Shown: piece by piece, positions 22,901-37,500 of the stretch
Numbering within the stretch: position 1 is the first letter of the stretch
How the letters are laid out: each line of letters starts with the position of its first letter
Origin: Pteria penguin
Taxonomy: Eukaryota; Mollusca; Bivalvia; Pterioida; Pteriidae
Assembly: GCA_035048485.1 (NCBI GenBank)
Contig: CM068584.1
Span: forward strand, 62,540,420 to 62,604,419
Direction of reading: 5' to 3'
DNA: 64,000 nucleotides
Notes under the pieces: model-generated
Databases searched by the model: none
What the model saw: only the letters and a program-made list of their open reading frames with translations
Told to the model about the DNA's origin: nothing
Program-made: the position numbers and the translations under genes

Positions 22901-25900
22901 TCTGTTGCGGGGAATGGGAAGATGGCTCCGTAAACCGATTAACCAAACCAATTGATTGACTAATATTATATCAAATATTCTAATAATTTTGTGATGTCTT
23001 TGGTGGGGAAGGGGTTGGTGTGTTTTATTGGATTTTTTGTTTGTTTGTTTGTTTGGTTTTTTTTGGGGGGGGGAGGAGGGGGTGGAGGTTGTATTATTTT
23101 TTTTGGGGGGGGGGTTTGTTATTTGGGGTTTTCTTCATAACATTATATTAAAAAAATATATATTTGTAACTTTTTTTTTCTTCCTTCAGTACGTCATATC
23201 TACAAAAATTACAAGATGTCTAAAGATGGATGGTTCAACAATTTTTTTTCGGGGAGGGGGATGGTCTTTAAACTTCTTAATTGTTTGCAAAAGTATGATG
23301 TTACGTGTGGGTACTCTGACCTATATGCTTTTTTTCTGTTTGATCGTCAATATTCCATTCGTGATACGGATCATTCAGTTGGAATTCCCTCTACAGCGTT
23401 ATGTAATCTTTTTATTAAGCATTGTATTCTGACTAACGGAGATTATATCACCTATCACATTGTTATCATATGGCATGTCATCGAGTTATGGTTATAAAGT
23501 TGTATATCTTCAATTCATTTCTGAGAGAACCTTTCCAAACAAAGATAAGACATGACAAAATAATTATAATAGACAGAATGGCACTGCATTTCATTTAAGT
23601 CCAAGTTGTGCAGAGACACGTAACAAAAAAATAAAAGCAAATCGTTAAAATCAGAAAGAAATATCGAAATGACAAAAAGGGCGTTAAGTTTATTTCCACT
23701 TAAAAGCTGAGAATATTTCATAGAATGGAAAGAGCTACATTTCAATTTTTATGCAATGGACACACAAGCAGATATGGAGAGGGATAGAAAGGAATACGTT
23801 ACCAATATGTGTACTGCTAACAACGTTAGAACAAAATGTATAGGGATCGAAAGCTAAGTGTTATTCAACATTTGTCATCACTATAAAAGGGTGGAATTGC
23901 AAAATTTATTCAATAATTTACCAGTACGAGAAAATGATATTTGAAGCTCTAAATATTTTACAAAATCTTTACCATAGGGGAGACGATACATGTCAGTAGT
24001 CTGACCAAAAATTAGAACGGTGAGAAAAATATATTTTTTTCCTGTTTTATAATCAATAATATCAATGGTAATATGACACATTTCTAGGGGTGATTGAGTA
24101 TTCCTTTACGTCAGTCCACCATTATTTCGCGTATACGGCTACGGCATCTACCTGATGCCATTGCATTGAAATATTTACCTTTTGTTTCAGACCAACCAGG
24201 AGCACTGAGTGTTTTTTACGTGCCACGCCTATCCTGACACGGGACTTAGGTTTTTACTCTCATACGAAAGAAAGAACACTGGTATACCCACGGCGGGAAT
24301 CGAACACGAGACCTTTCGTTCGGAGCACATTATCCACTGGGCCACGCCGTATTCGCATTTCTAGGAAAAACTGAAACTGCATTTCAATCATGTAGGACAT
24401 TCTTTTTTCACTGACCTTGCCCTCGGCATTGACATTCGCCTCTCCATCGATAAGTATCTTTACTACATCAATGTGACCGTTTCCTGCTGCCATATGGAGT
24501 GGAGTGTTATTATCCTGCAAGGAGAGGTATGAATCAGAATGAATGTCACGTTATTTTGATTTTACCAAATCTACCCGTGTCTTAATATATTGATCCTAAA
24601 TGGAGTTTAATACTGGATTCAACAACGAAGAAATTATTAGCGAAAACAGTATGCAGATTGAAAATTGCAGTTGCAGAAATGGACAAAACATTGGTAAAAT
24701 TACTGGAAAATTTAAATAATAACTTCAGGGGCATTTCACTTTCAAACTTACAGTTTTAAGAAAATATTTTTTTCCTTGTTAAATATTCCTTACGAAAGGG
24801 ACATGAAAGACTATTAACGTTAATCGTAACAACTTTTCATTCTTTCCCCAGATTTTTTCATGTCAGAAATCCAGGTTTATCGTTTTTGTTCCTATTCAAT
24901 CTGCGTTTCCTCCTTGACTAAATTTCGGCTATATGTTATCCAAATAGGCGTAACACAGTCCATGATTCGGAAAACCGATGGGTCTCGGGTTCGAGTCCTA
25001 CTTGTGAGCACATAGTAGGATTGGCATGTAAAATATTCCTCTTTACTTCTGGTCAGTTGCATAGGTATAATGATGTACGCGAAATAATCGTGAAATGACG
25101 TATAACAATAATCAATCAATCGATTGAAAAGAAATTTACGTAAATATAATTATCACCATTGTCCGAGAGAAATGTATTGATAAATTTTCCTGTTTAACGG
25201 AAAAGACTGATCAAGGCAGAACTCTGACTGTGATATATGACTGGTTTCTGTGAAAAATGTTGTTACAAAATGGATTTTAAAAATGTGTAAAATTCTGTTT
25301 ATTGATGTATATCGCCAAAGAGATGCACATAAAACTGATAATAGTCAAATAGACACAGAAAAATGTATTTGTACAAAAATACCAATTTCTGAGTAATTGA
25401 AATTTATTTACATTTTCAGGTATTTCAGTCAGTTCTCTAATTAGCGGATATTCAAGCCCAACATTTATTTTATAGTCTGAGAGTTTGATCTCATATACAG
25501 TTGGCTGCAGTCCTAACCTTACAAAAAGTGCACTTCAAGTTTACTTGGCGACAAAAGAGTACACTTGGAACCAAGTTTAGTAGTAAGCTTGCTTCCAAAT
25601 TTAGTACGAAACTTGATGGCAAGTTTACTCCAAGTGCACTTAGTGTTTAGTTTACTTTCTATATACATGTATATACCGCTTCGATTCATTTGATATAACC
25701 GGACGGAATACACGCATTTAAATAATGGAGTTGTTTCTTTTAATTAAACGTTTGACATGGAAAGACATATCGTAAGGGCGTCTCGGATATCAATGTATAT
25801 AAGGGAAAGGAACATTTCCCCAAACATATGACAATAGCAATTCTTAACTAGAAGAAAATGCAGATGCAGTTATAAGTATCGAAATTTCCAATAAAATACG

Positions 25901-26781
25901 GCCCGAATTTTCAACATGAAATCAAAAATGTATAAATTTTAAGTGTTTATATATATTTACTATATTTTTCTATTAAAACAATTTTTATGTAAAATATGCA
26001 CATGTACATAATAAGAGAATTATTTCTATCGTGTTACAGAATCAAATGCTTCCTTGTCTGAATATAGAGCTATTGTATCAAGTCCTGTGTAAAACAAAAA
26101 ATATGATTTAGAGAGTAGAATTTCATGTACACCAGGGACAAGGCCATACATTTAAATTAGAAAAAGTGAGGGGGCACAAAACAATAATACTGTTGTGTAT
26201 TTACATATCAAGGGAAATATACAAAAAAACCAGATGCCCGGGAAGAGTGAGCGTCTCCCGTTTGCTCAATAAACCATTCGAAGTTATACGGAAAACTGAA
26301 ATTCGGTGAAAGTCCAATGCACAAAGGAAAATACGGAATGTGGCGTCATAACAGAATTTGTCAAACAGTCGCACGCTAAAACTTCAGAGATCATTCTGCA
26401 AAGCGAGGCCTCATATTTTCTTATGAGATCACCATAGAGACCGTAGAAATACCTCAGTGGCGATTTCAGGCGTTTCTCTTACATGACCCTGAAAAAATAG
26501 CTTATCGGTCAGCGTTTAGCCCTTGCGACAAAACCGTTATATTTCGAATATGCCTTAGCGCACTTTATAAGCTGAGATTAAAAACGCCATAGACAGGAGA
26601 GAAAGGAATGTTGCTACACAGGAAAGTGAACATCGTTATGTGGAAATCGTCTGACATGCAAGATCCTTTCTTCCTGTTCACAGCAAAGACTGAATGAAAA
26701 CGGCTTCACATGTTAATACTTAATCTCTCCACGGAAGAACAATATCTTTACTTTAAAATGTGTGTTTTTTATTATTATTCT
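22901..26781. repeat. Array unit 2
   Basis: Contents: minus-strand SINE 24091-24356, ankyrin exon 24416-24514, plus-strand SINE-like copy about 24937-25125, palindrome-rich element 25505-25697. It begins with GT, T and G homopolymer runs near 23036-23120. Confidence 0.9.
24416..24514 (-). CDS. Ankyrin-repeat exon, array unit 2
   Basis: The encoded repeat is identical in protein sequence to unit 1: DNNTPLHMAAGNGHIDVVKI, then the ILIDGEANVNAEGK end. It is 99 bp, phase 0, with acceptor CTTGCAG and donor GTCAGT. The perfect protein identity of neighbouring copies fits a recent duplication or gene conversion. Selection cannot be separated from recency here, because the introns are almost as similar. 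Confidence 0.8.
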
Positions 26782-29700
26782 TCTGTTGCGGGGAATGGGA
26801 AGATGGCTCCGTAAACCGATTAACCAAACCAATTGATTGACTAATATTATATCAAATATTCTAATAATTTTGTGATGTCTTTGGTGGGGAAGGGGTTGGT
26901 GTGTTTTATTGGATTTTTTGTTTGTTTGTTTGTTTGGTTTTTTTTTTGGGGGGGGGGGGGGAGGAGGGGGTGTATTATTTTTTTTTTGGGGGGGGGTTGT
27001 TATTTGGGGTTTTTTTCATAACATTATATTAAAAAATATATATTTGTAACTTTTTTTTTCTTCCTTCAGTATGTCATCTCTACAAAATGTACAAGAGGTC
27101 TACAGATGGATGGTTCAACAATTTTTTTTTTCGGGGAGGGGGATGGTCTTTAAACTTCTTAATTGTTTGCAAAAGTATGATGTTACGTGTGGGTACTCTG
27201 ACCTATATGCTTTTTTCTGTTTGATCGTCAATATTCCATTGGTGATACGGATCATTCAGTTGGAATTCCCTCTACAGCGTTATGTAATCTTTTTATTAAG
27301 CATTGTATTCTGACTAACGGAGATTATATCACCTATCACATTGTTATCATATGGCATGTCATCGAGTTATGGTTATAAAGTTGTATATCTTCAATTCATT
27401 TCTGAGAGAACCTTTCCAAACAAAGATAAGACAAAGACAAAATAAATATAATAGACAGAATGGCACTGCATTTCATTTAAGTCCAAGTTGTGCAGAGACA
27501 CGTAACAAAAAAATAAAAGCAAATCGTAAAATCAGAAAGAAATATCGAAATGACAAAAAGGGCGTTAAGTTTATTTCCACTTAAAAGCTGAGAATATTTC
27601 ATAGAATGAAAGAGCTACATTTCAATTTTTATGCAATGGACACACAAGCAGATATGGAGAGGGATAGAAAGGAATACGTTACCAATATGTGTACTGCTAA
27701 CAAAGTTAGAACAAAATGTATAGGGATCGAAAGCTAAGTGTTATTCAACATTTGTCATCACTATAAAAGGGTGGAATTGCAAAAATTATTCAATACTTTA
27801 CCAGTACGAGAAAATGGTATTTGAAGCTCTAAATATTTTACAAAATCTTTACCATAGGGGAGACGATACATGTCAGTAGTCTGACCAAAAATTAGAACGG
27901 TGAGAAAAATATATTTTTTTCCTGTTTTATAATCAATAATATCAATGGTAATATGACACATTTCTAGGAGTGATTGAGTATTCCTTTACGTCAGTCCACC
28001 ATTATTTCGCGTATACGGCTACGGCATCTACCTGATGCATTGCATTGAAATATTTAACTTTGTTTCAGACCAACCAGGAGCACTGAGTGTTTTTTACGTG
28101 CCACGCCTATCCTGACACGGGACTTAGGTTTTTACTCTCATACGAAAGAAAGAACACTGGTATACCCACGGCGGGAATCGAACACGAGACCTTTCGTTCG
28201 GAGCACATTATCCACTGGGCCACGCCGTATTCGCATTTCTAGGAAAAACTGAAACTGCATTTCAATCATGTAGGACATTCTTTTTTCACTGACCTTGCTC
28301 TCGGCATTGACATTCGCCTCTCCATCGATAAGTATCTTTACTACATCAATGTGACCGTTTCCCGCTGCCATATGGAGTGGAGTGTTATTATCCTGCAAGG
28401 AGAGAGGTATGAATCAGAATGAATGTCACGTTATTTTGATTTTACCAAATCTACCCGTGTCTTAATATATTGATCCTAAATGGAGTTTAATACTGGATTC
28501 AACAACGAAGAAATTATTAGCGAAAACAGTATGCAGATTGAAAATTGCAGTTGCAGAAATGGACAAAACATTGGTAAAATTACTGGCAAATTTAAATAAT
28601 AACTTCAGGGGCATTTCACTTTCAAACTTACAGTTTTAAGAAAATATTTTTTTCCTAGTTAAATATTCCTTACGAAAGGGACATGAAAGACTATTAACGT
28701 TAATCGTAACAACTTTTCATTCTTTCCCAGATTTTTCATGTCAGAAATCCAGGTTTATCGTTTTTGTTCCTATTCAATCTGCGTTTCCTCCTTGACTAAA
28801 TTTCGGCTATATGTTATCCAAATAGGCGTAACACAGTCGATGATTCGGAAACCGATGGGTCTCGGGTTCGAGTCCTACTTGTGAGCACATAGTAGGATTG
28901 GCACGTAAAATATTCCTCTTTACTTCTGGTCAGTTGCATAGGTATAATGATGTACGCGAAATAATCGTGAAATGACGTATAACAATAATCAATCAATCGA
29001 TTGAAAAGAAATGCACGTAAATATAATTATCACCATTGTCCGAGAGAAATGTATTGATAAATTTTCCTGTTTAACGGAAAAGACTGATCAAGGCAGAACT
29101 CTGACTGTGATATATGACTGGTTTCTGTGAAAAATGTTGTTACAAAATGGATTTTAAAATGTGTAAAATTCTGTTTATTGATGTATATCGCCAAAGAGAT
29201 GCACATAAAACTGATAATAGTCAAATAGACACAGAAAAATGTATTTGTACAAAAATACCAATTTCTGAGTAATTGAAATTTATTTACATTTTCAGGTATT
29301 TCAGTCAGTTCTCTAATTAGCGGATATTCAAGCCCAACATTTATTTTATAGTCTGAGAGTTGATCTCATATACAGTTAGCTGCAGTCCTAACCTTACATA
29401 AAGTGCATTTCAAGTTTACTTGGCGACAAAAGAGTACACTTGGAACCAAGTTTAGTAGTAAGCTTGCTTCCAAATTTAGTACGAAACTTGATGGCAAGTT
29501 TACTCCAAGTGCACTTAGTGTTTAGTTTACTTTCTATATACATGTATATACCGCTTCGATTCATTTGATATAACCGGACGGAATACACGCATTTAAATAA
29601 TGGAGTTGTTTCTTTTAATTAAACGTTTGACATGGAAAGACATATCGTAAGGGCGTCTCGGATATCAATGTATATAGGGAAAGGAACATTTCCCCAAACA

Positions 29701-30656
29701 TATGACAATAGCAATTCTTAACTAGAAGAAAATGCAGATGCAGTTATAAGTATCGAAATTTCCAATAAAATACCGCCCGAATTTTCAACATGAAATCAAA
29801 AATGTATAAATTTTAAGTGTTTATAATATATTTACTAGATTTTTCTATTAAAACAATTTTTATGTAAAAATATGCACATGTACATAATAAGAGAATTATT
29901 TCTATCGTGTTACAGAATCAAATGCTTCCTTGTCTGAATATAGAGCTATTGTATCAAGTCCTGTGTAAAACAAAAAATATGATTTAGAGAGTAGAATTAC
30001 ATGTACACCAGGGACAAGGCCATACATTTAAATTAGAAAAAGTGAGGGGGCACAAAACAATAATACTGTTGTGTATTTACATATCAAGGGAAGAATACAA
30101 AAAAACCAGATGCCGGGAAGAGTGAACGTCTCCCGTTTGCTCGATAAACCATTGCAAGTTATACGGAAAACTGAAATTCGGTGAAAGTCCAATGCACAAA
30201 GGAAAATACGGAATGTGGCGTCATAACAGAATTTGTCAAACAGTCGCACGCTAAAACTTCAAAGATCATTCTGCAAAGCGAGGCCTCATATTTTCTTATG
30301 AGATCACCATAGAGACCGTAGAAATACCTCAGTGGCGATTTCAGGCGTTCTCTTACATGACCCTGAAAAAATAGCTTATCGGTCAGCGTTTAGCCCTTGC
30401 GACAAAACCGTTATATTTCGAATATGCCTTAGCGCACTTTATAAGCTGAGATAAAAAAACGCCATAGACAGGAGAGAAAGGAATGTTGCTACACAGGAAA
30501 GTGAACATCGTTATGTGGAAATCGTCTGACATGCAAGATCCTTTCTTCCTGTTCACAGCAAGGACTGAATGAAAACGGCTTCACATGTTAATACTTAATC
30601 TCTCCACGGAAGAACAATATCTATACTTTAAAATGTGTGTTTTTTATTATTATTCT
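26782..30656. repeat. Array unit 3
   Basis: Contents: minus-strand SINE 27969-28233, ankyrin exon 28294-28392, plus-strand SINE-like copy 28815-28998, palindrome-rich element 29381-29572. It is nearly identical to units 1, 2 and 4. Confidence 0.9.
28294..28392 (-). CDS. Ankyrin-repeat exon, array unit 3
   Basis: A 99-bp, phase-0 exon for one ankyrin repeat. It differs from units 1, 2 and 4 at one residue near the end (NAESK instead of NAEGK). Splice sites are the same: acceptor CTTGCAG, donor GTCAGT. The change lies in the loop after the second helix, a variable and often ligand-facing position in ankyrin repeats, though the effect is unknown. Confidence 0.8.
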
Positions 30657-33600
30657 TCTGTTGCGGGGAATGGGAAGATGGCTCCGTAAACCGATTAACC
30701 AAACCAATTGATTGACTAATATTATATCAAATATTCTAATAATTTTGTGATGTCTTTGGTGGGGAAGGGGTTGGTGTGTTTTATTGGATTTTTTGCTTGT
30801 TTGTTTGTTTGTTTTTTTTTGGGGGGGGGGGGAGGAGGGATGGGGGTTGTATTATTTTTTTTTGGGGGGGGGTTGTTATTTGGGGTTTTTTTCATAACAT
30901 TATATTACAAAATATATATTTGTAACTTTTTTTTTCTTCCTTCAGTATGTCATCTCTACAAAAAGTACAAGAGGTCTACAGATGGATGGTTCAACAATTT
31001 TTTTCGGGGAGGGGGATGGTCTTTAAACTTCTTAATTGTTTGCAAAAGTATGATGTTACGTGTGGGTTCTCTGACCTATATGCTTTTTTCTGTTTGATCA
31101 TCAACATCCATTGGTGATACGGATCATTCAGTTGGAATTCCCTCTACAGCGTTATGTAATCTTTTTATTAAGCATTGTATTCTGACTAACGGAGATTATA
31201 TCACCTATCACATTGTTATCATATGGCATGTCATCGAGTTATGGTTATAAAGTTGTATATCTTCAATTCATTTCTGAGAGAACCTTTCCAAACAAAGATA
31301 AGACAAAGACAAAATAATTATAATAGACAGAATGGCACTGCATTTCATTTAAGTCCAAGTTGTGCAGAGACACGTAACAAAAAAATAAAAGCAAATCGTA
31401 AAATCAGAAAGAAAATATCGAAATGACAAAAAGGGCGTTAAGTTTATTTCCACTTAAAAGCTGAGAATATTTCATAGAATGAAAGAGCTACATTTCAATT
31501 TTTATGCAATGGACACACAAGCAGATATGGAGAGGGATAGAAAGGAATACGTTACCAATATGTGTACTGCTAACAAAGGTTAGAACAAAATGTATAGGGA
31601 TCGAAAGCTAAGTGTTATTCAACATTTGTCATCACTATAAAAGGGTGGAATTGCAAAATTTATTCAATACTTTACCAGTACGAGAAAATGATATTTGAAG
31701 CTCTAAATATTTTACAAAATCTTTACCATAGGGGAGACGATACATGTCAGTAGTCTGACCAAAAATTAGAACGGTGAGAAAAATATATTTTTTTCCTGTT
31801 TTATAATCAATAATATCAATGGTAATATGACACATTTCTAGGAGTGATTGAGTATTCCTTTACGTCACTCCACCATTATTTCGCGTATACGGCTACGGCA
31901 TCTACCTGATGCATTGCATTGAAATATTTACCTTTGTTTCAGACCAACCGGGAGCACTGAGTGTTTTTTACGTGCCACGCCTATCCTGACACGGGACTTA
32001 GGTTTTTACTCTCATACGAAAGAAAGAACACTGGTATACCCACGGCGGGAATCGAACACGAGACCTTTCGTTCGGAGCACATTATCCACTGGGCCACGCC
32101 GTATTCGCATTTCTGGGAAAAACTGAAACTGCATTTCAATCATGTAGGACATTCTTTTTTCACTGACCTTGCCCTCGGCATTGACATTCGCCTCTCCATC
32201 GATAAGTATCTTTACTACATCAATGTGACCGTTTCCTGCTGCCATATGGAGTGGAGTGTTATTATCCTGCAAGGAGAGAGGTATGAATCAGAATGAATGT
32301 CACGTTATTTTGATTTTACCAAATCTACCCGTGTCTTAATATATTGATCCTAAATGGAGTTTAATACTGGATTCAACAACGAAGAAATTATTAGCGAAAA
32401 CAGTATGCAGATTGAAAATTGCAGTTGCAGAAATGGACAAAAACATTGGTAAAATTACTGGCAAATTTAAATAATAACTTCAAGGGCATTTCACTTTCAA
32501 ACTACAGTTTTAAGAAAATATTTTTTTCCTTGTTAAATATTCCTTACGAAAGGGACATGAAAGACTATTAACGTTAATCGTAACAACTTTTCATTCTTTC
32601 CCCAGATTTTTCATGTCAGAAATCCAGGTTTATCGTTTTTGTTCCTATTCAATCTGCGTTTCCTCCTTGACTAAATTTCAGCTATATGTTATCCAAATAG
32701 GCGTAACACAGTCGATGATTCGGAAACCGATGGGTCTCGGGATCGAGTCCTACTTGTGAGCACATAGTAGGATTGGCACGTAAAATATTCCTCTTTACTT
32801 CTGGTCAGTTGCATAGGTATAATGATGTACGCGAAATAATCGTGAAATGACGTATAACAATAATCAATCAATCGATTGAAAAGAAATGCACGTAAATATA
32901 ATTATCACCATTGTCCAAGAGAAATGTATTGATAAATTTTCCTGTTTAACGGAAAAGACTGATCAAGGCAGAACTCTGACTGTGATATATGACTGGTTTC
33001 TGTGAAAAATGTTGTTACAAAATGGATTTTAAAATGTGTAAAATTCTGTTTATTGATGTATATCGCCAAAGAAATGCACATAAAACTGATAATAGTCAAA
33101 TAGACACAGAAAAATGTATTTGTACAAACATACCAATTTCTGAGTAATTGAAATTTATTTACATTTTCAGGTATTTCAGTCAGTTCTCTAATTAGCGGAT
33201 ATTCAAGCCCAACATTTATTTTATAGTCTGAGAGTTTGATCTCCTATACAGTTAGCTGCAGTCCTAACCTTACATAAAGTGCATTTCAAGTTTACTTGGC
33301 GACAAAAGAGTACACTTGGAACCAAGTTTAGTAGTAAGCTTGCTTCCAAATTTAGTACGAAACTTGATGGCAAGTTTACTCCAAGTGCACTTAGTGTTTA
33401 GTTTACTTTCTATATACATGTATATACCGCTTCGATTCATTTGATATAACCGGACGGAATACACGCATTTAAATAATGGAATTGTTTCTTTTAATTAAAC
33501 GTTTGACATGGAAAGACATATCGTAAGGTCGTCTCGGATATCAATGTATATAAGGGAAAGGAACATTTCCCAAAACATATCACAATAGCAATTGTTAACT

Positions 33601-34533
33601 AGAAGAAAATGCAGATGCAGTTATAAGTATCGAAATTTATAATAAAATACCGCCCGAATGTTCAACATGAAATCAAAAATGTATAAATTTTAAGTGTTTA
33701 TATATATTTACTATATTTTTCTATTAAAACAATTTTTATGTAAAATATGCACATGTACATAATAAGGGAATTATTTCTATCGTGTTACAGAATCAAATGC
33801 TTCTTTGTCTGAATATAGAGCTATTGTATCAAGTCCTGTGTAAAACAAAAAATATGATTTAGAGAGTAGAATTACATGTACACCAGGGACAAGGCCATAC
33901 ATTTAAATTAGAAAAATGAGGGGGCACAAAACAATAATAATGTTGTGTATTTACATATCAAGGGAAGAATACAAAAAAACCAGATGCCCAGGAAGAGTGA
34001 GCGTCTCCCGTTTGCTCGATAAATCATTCGAAGTTATACGGAAAACTGAAATTCGGTGAAAGTCCAATGCACAAAGGAAAATACGGAATGTGGCGTCATA
34101 ACAGAATTTGTCAAACAGTCGCACGCTAAAACTTCAGAGATCATTCTACAAAGCGAGGCCTCATATTTTCTTATGAGATCACCATAGAGACCGTAGAAAT
34201 ACCTCAGTGGCGATTTCAGGCGTTCTCTTACATGACCCTGAAAAAATAGCTTATCGGTCAGCGTTTAGCCCTTGCGACAAAACCGTTATATTTCGAATAT
34301 GCCTTAGCGCACTTTATAAGCTGAGATAAAAAAACGCCATAGACAGGAGAGAAAGGAATGTTGCTACACAGGAAAGTGAACATCGTTATGTGGAAATCGT
34401 CTGACATGCAAGGATCCTTTCTTCCTGTTCACAGCAAGGGCTGAATGAAAACGGGCTTCACATGTTAATACTTAATCTCTCCACGGAAGAACAATATCTA
34501 TACTTTAAAATGTGTGTTTTTTATTATTATTCT
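30657..34533. repeat. Array unit 4
   Basis: Contents: minus-strand SINE 31847-32111, ankyrin exon 32168-32266, plus-strand SINE-like copy 32690-32873, palindrome-rich element 33257-33448. Confidence 0.9.
32168..32266 (-). CDS. Ankyrin-repeat exon, array unit 4
   Basis: A 99-bp, phase-0 exon encoding the same 33-residue ankyrin repeat as units 1 and 2, with acceptor CTTGCAG and donor GTCAGT. It lies about 57 bp upstream (in gene orientation) of the unit's SINE, as in every other unit. Confidence 0.8.
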
Positions 34534-37500
34534 TCTGTTGCGGGGAATGGGAAGATGGCTCCGTAAACCGATTAACCAAACCAATTGATTGACTAATATT
34601 ATATCAAATATTCTAATAATTTTGTGATGTCTTTGGTGGGGAAGGGGTTGGTGTGTTTTATTGGATTTTTTTGTTTGTTTGTTTGTTTGGTTTTTTTGGG
34701 GGGGAGGAGGGGGTGGGGGTTGTATTATTTTTTTTTGGGGGGGGGTTGTTATTTGGGGTTTTTTTCATAACATTATATTAAAAAATATATATTTTTAACT
34801 TTTTTTTCTTCCTTCAGTATGTCATCTCTACAAAAAAGCACAAGAGGTCTACAGATGGATGGTTTCAACAATTTTTTTCGGGGAGGGGGGTGGTCTTTAA
34901 ACTTCTTAATTGTTTGCAAAAGTATGATGTTACGTGTGGGTACTCTGACCTATATGCTTTTTTTCCGTTTGATCGTCAATATTCCATTGGTGATACGGAT
35001 CATTCAGTTGGAATTCCCTCTACAGCGTTATGTAATCTTTTTATTAAGCATTGTATTCTGACTAACGGAGATTATATCACCTATCACATTGTTATCATAT
35101 GGCATGTCATCGAGTTATGGTTATAAAGTTGTATATGTTCAATACATTTCTGAGAGAACCTTTTCAAACCAAAAAAACAAAAAAACAAAAAACAAAAGAC
35201 AAAAACAGAATAATTATAATAGACAGAATGATATTGCATTTTATTTAAGTCCAAGTTGTGCAGAGACATGTAATACAAAATTAAATGCAAATCCTAGATT
35301 AAGAAAATTATTTTGAAATGACAAAAAGGACGTCAAGACTTAGTGTATTTCCACTTAAGAGCTGAGGATATTTCATAGAATGAAAGAACTGTATTACAAT
35401 CTTTACGCAATGGACACACAAGCAGATATGAAGAGGGATACAAAGGAATACGTTACCAATGTTTGTACGGATGACAAAGTTAGAAACAAGTGGTATAGGG
35501 ATCGAAAGCTAAAGTGTTATTCAATATTTGTCATTATTACAAAAGGATGGAATTGCAAAAATTATTGAATACTACACCAATACGAGAAAATGATATTTGA
35601 ACCTCTAAATATCATACAAATGTTTACCATAGAGGAGACGATACATGTCAGTAGTCTGACCGAAAACTGGAACGGTAAGAAAAATATAATTTCCTGTTTT
35701 ATAATCAATAATACCAATGGTAATATGACACTTTTCTATGAGTGATTGAGTATTGCTTTACGTCACTCCACCATTATTTTGCGTATATGCTTACGGCATC
35801 TGCCTGATGCATTGCATAGAAATATTTACCTTTGTTTCAGAACAACTATGAGCAGTGAGGGAATTGTTACGTGCCATGCCTACCCTGACACGGGACTTCG
35901 GTTTTTACTGTCTCAAACGAATGAAAGAACACTGGTATGTCCACGGCGGGAATCGAACACGGGATCTTCCGGTCTGTGCACGTTATCCACTGGGCCACAT
36001 CGTCTTCACATTTTTAGGAAAAAAATAAGACAACATTTCTATCATGTAGGACATTCTTTTTTCACTGACCTTGCTCTCGGCAATTGACATTCGCCTCTCC
36101 ATCGATAAAGTATCTTTACTACATCAACGTGACCGAGTCCAGCTGCCATATGGAGTGGAGTGTTATGATCCTGCAAGGAGAGAGGTAAGAATCAGAATGA
36201 ATGTCACGATATTTTGATTTTACCAAATCTACCCGTGACATAATATATTGATCCTAAAGGAAGTTTAAAACTGGATTCAACAACGAAGAAATTATTCGCG
36301 AAAACAGTATGCAGATTGAAAATTGCAGTTGCAGAAATGGACAAAACATTGGTAAAATTACTGGAAAATTTAAATAATAACTTCAGGGGCATTTCACTTT
36401 CAAACTTACAGTTTTAAGAAAATATTTCTTCCTTGTTAAATATTCCTTACGAAAGGGACATGAAAGACTATTAACGTTAATCGTAACAACTTTTCATTCT
36501 TTCCCCAGATTTTTCATGTCAGAAATCCAGGTTTATCGTTTTTGTTCCTATTCAATCTGCGTTTCCTCCTTGACTAAATTTCAGCTATATGTTATCCAAA
36601 TAGGCGTAACACAGTCGATGATTCGGAAACCGATGGGTCTCGGGTTCGAGTCCTACTTGTGAGCACATAGTAGGATTGGCACGTAAAATATTCCTCTTTC
36701 CTTCTGGTCAGTTGCATAGGTATAATGATGTACGCGAAATAATCGTGAAATGACGCATAACAATAATCATTCAATCGATTGAAAACAAATGCACGTAGAT
36801 ATAATGATCACCATGGTCCCAAAGAAATGTATTGATAAATTTTCCTGTTTAACGGAAAAGACTGATCAAGGCAGAACTCTGACTGTGATATATGACTGGT
36901 TTCTGTGAAAAAATATTGTTACAAAATGGATTTTAAAATGTGCAAAATTCTGTTTATTGATATATATCGCCAAAGAGATGCACATAATACTGATAATAGT
37001 CAAATAGACACAGAAAAATGTATTTGTACAAAAATACCAATTTCTGAGTAATTGAACTTTATTTTCAGGTAATTTCAGTCAGTTCTCTAATTAGCGGATA
37101 TTCAAGCCCAACATTTATTTTATAGTCTGAGAGTTTGATCTCATATACAGTTAGCTGCAGTCCTAACCTTACATGAAGTGCACTTCAAGTTAAATTTATG
37201 ACTGCTTTTCAAGTTTACTTGGCGACAAAAGAGTAAACTTGGAACCAAGTTTAGTAGTAAGCTTGTTTCCAAATTTAGTACTAAACTTGATGGCAAGTTT
37301 TACTCCAAGTGCACTTAGTGTTTAGTTTACTTTCTATATACATGTATATACCGCTTCGATTCATTTGATATAACCGGACGGAACATACGCATTTAAATAA
37401 TGGAGTTGTTTCTTTTAATTAAACGTTTGACATGGAAAGACATATCGTAAGGGCGTCTCGGATATCAATGTATATAAGGGAAAGGAACATTTCCCAAAAC

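Noticed and set aside
23028..23432. Open frames with G- and F-rich products at the start of array units (also near 30747, 38657 and 42686)
   Set aside because: They arise from T and G homopolymer runs and are not conserved between units.
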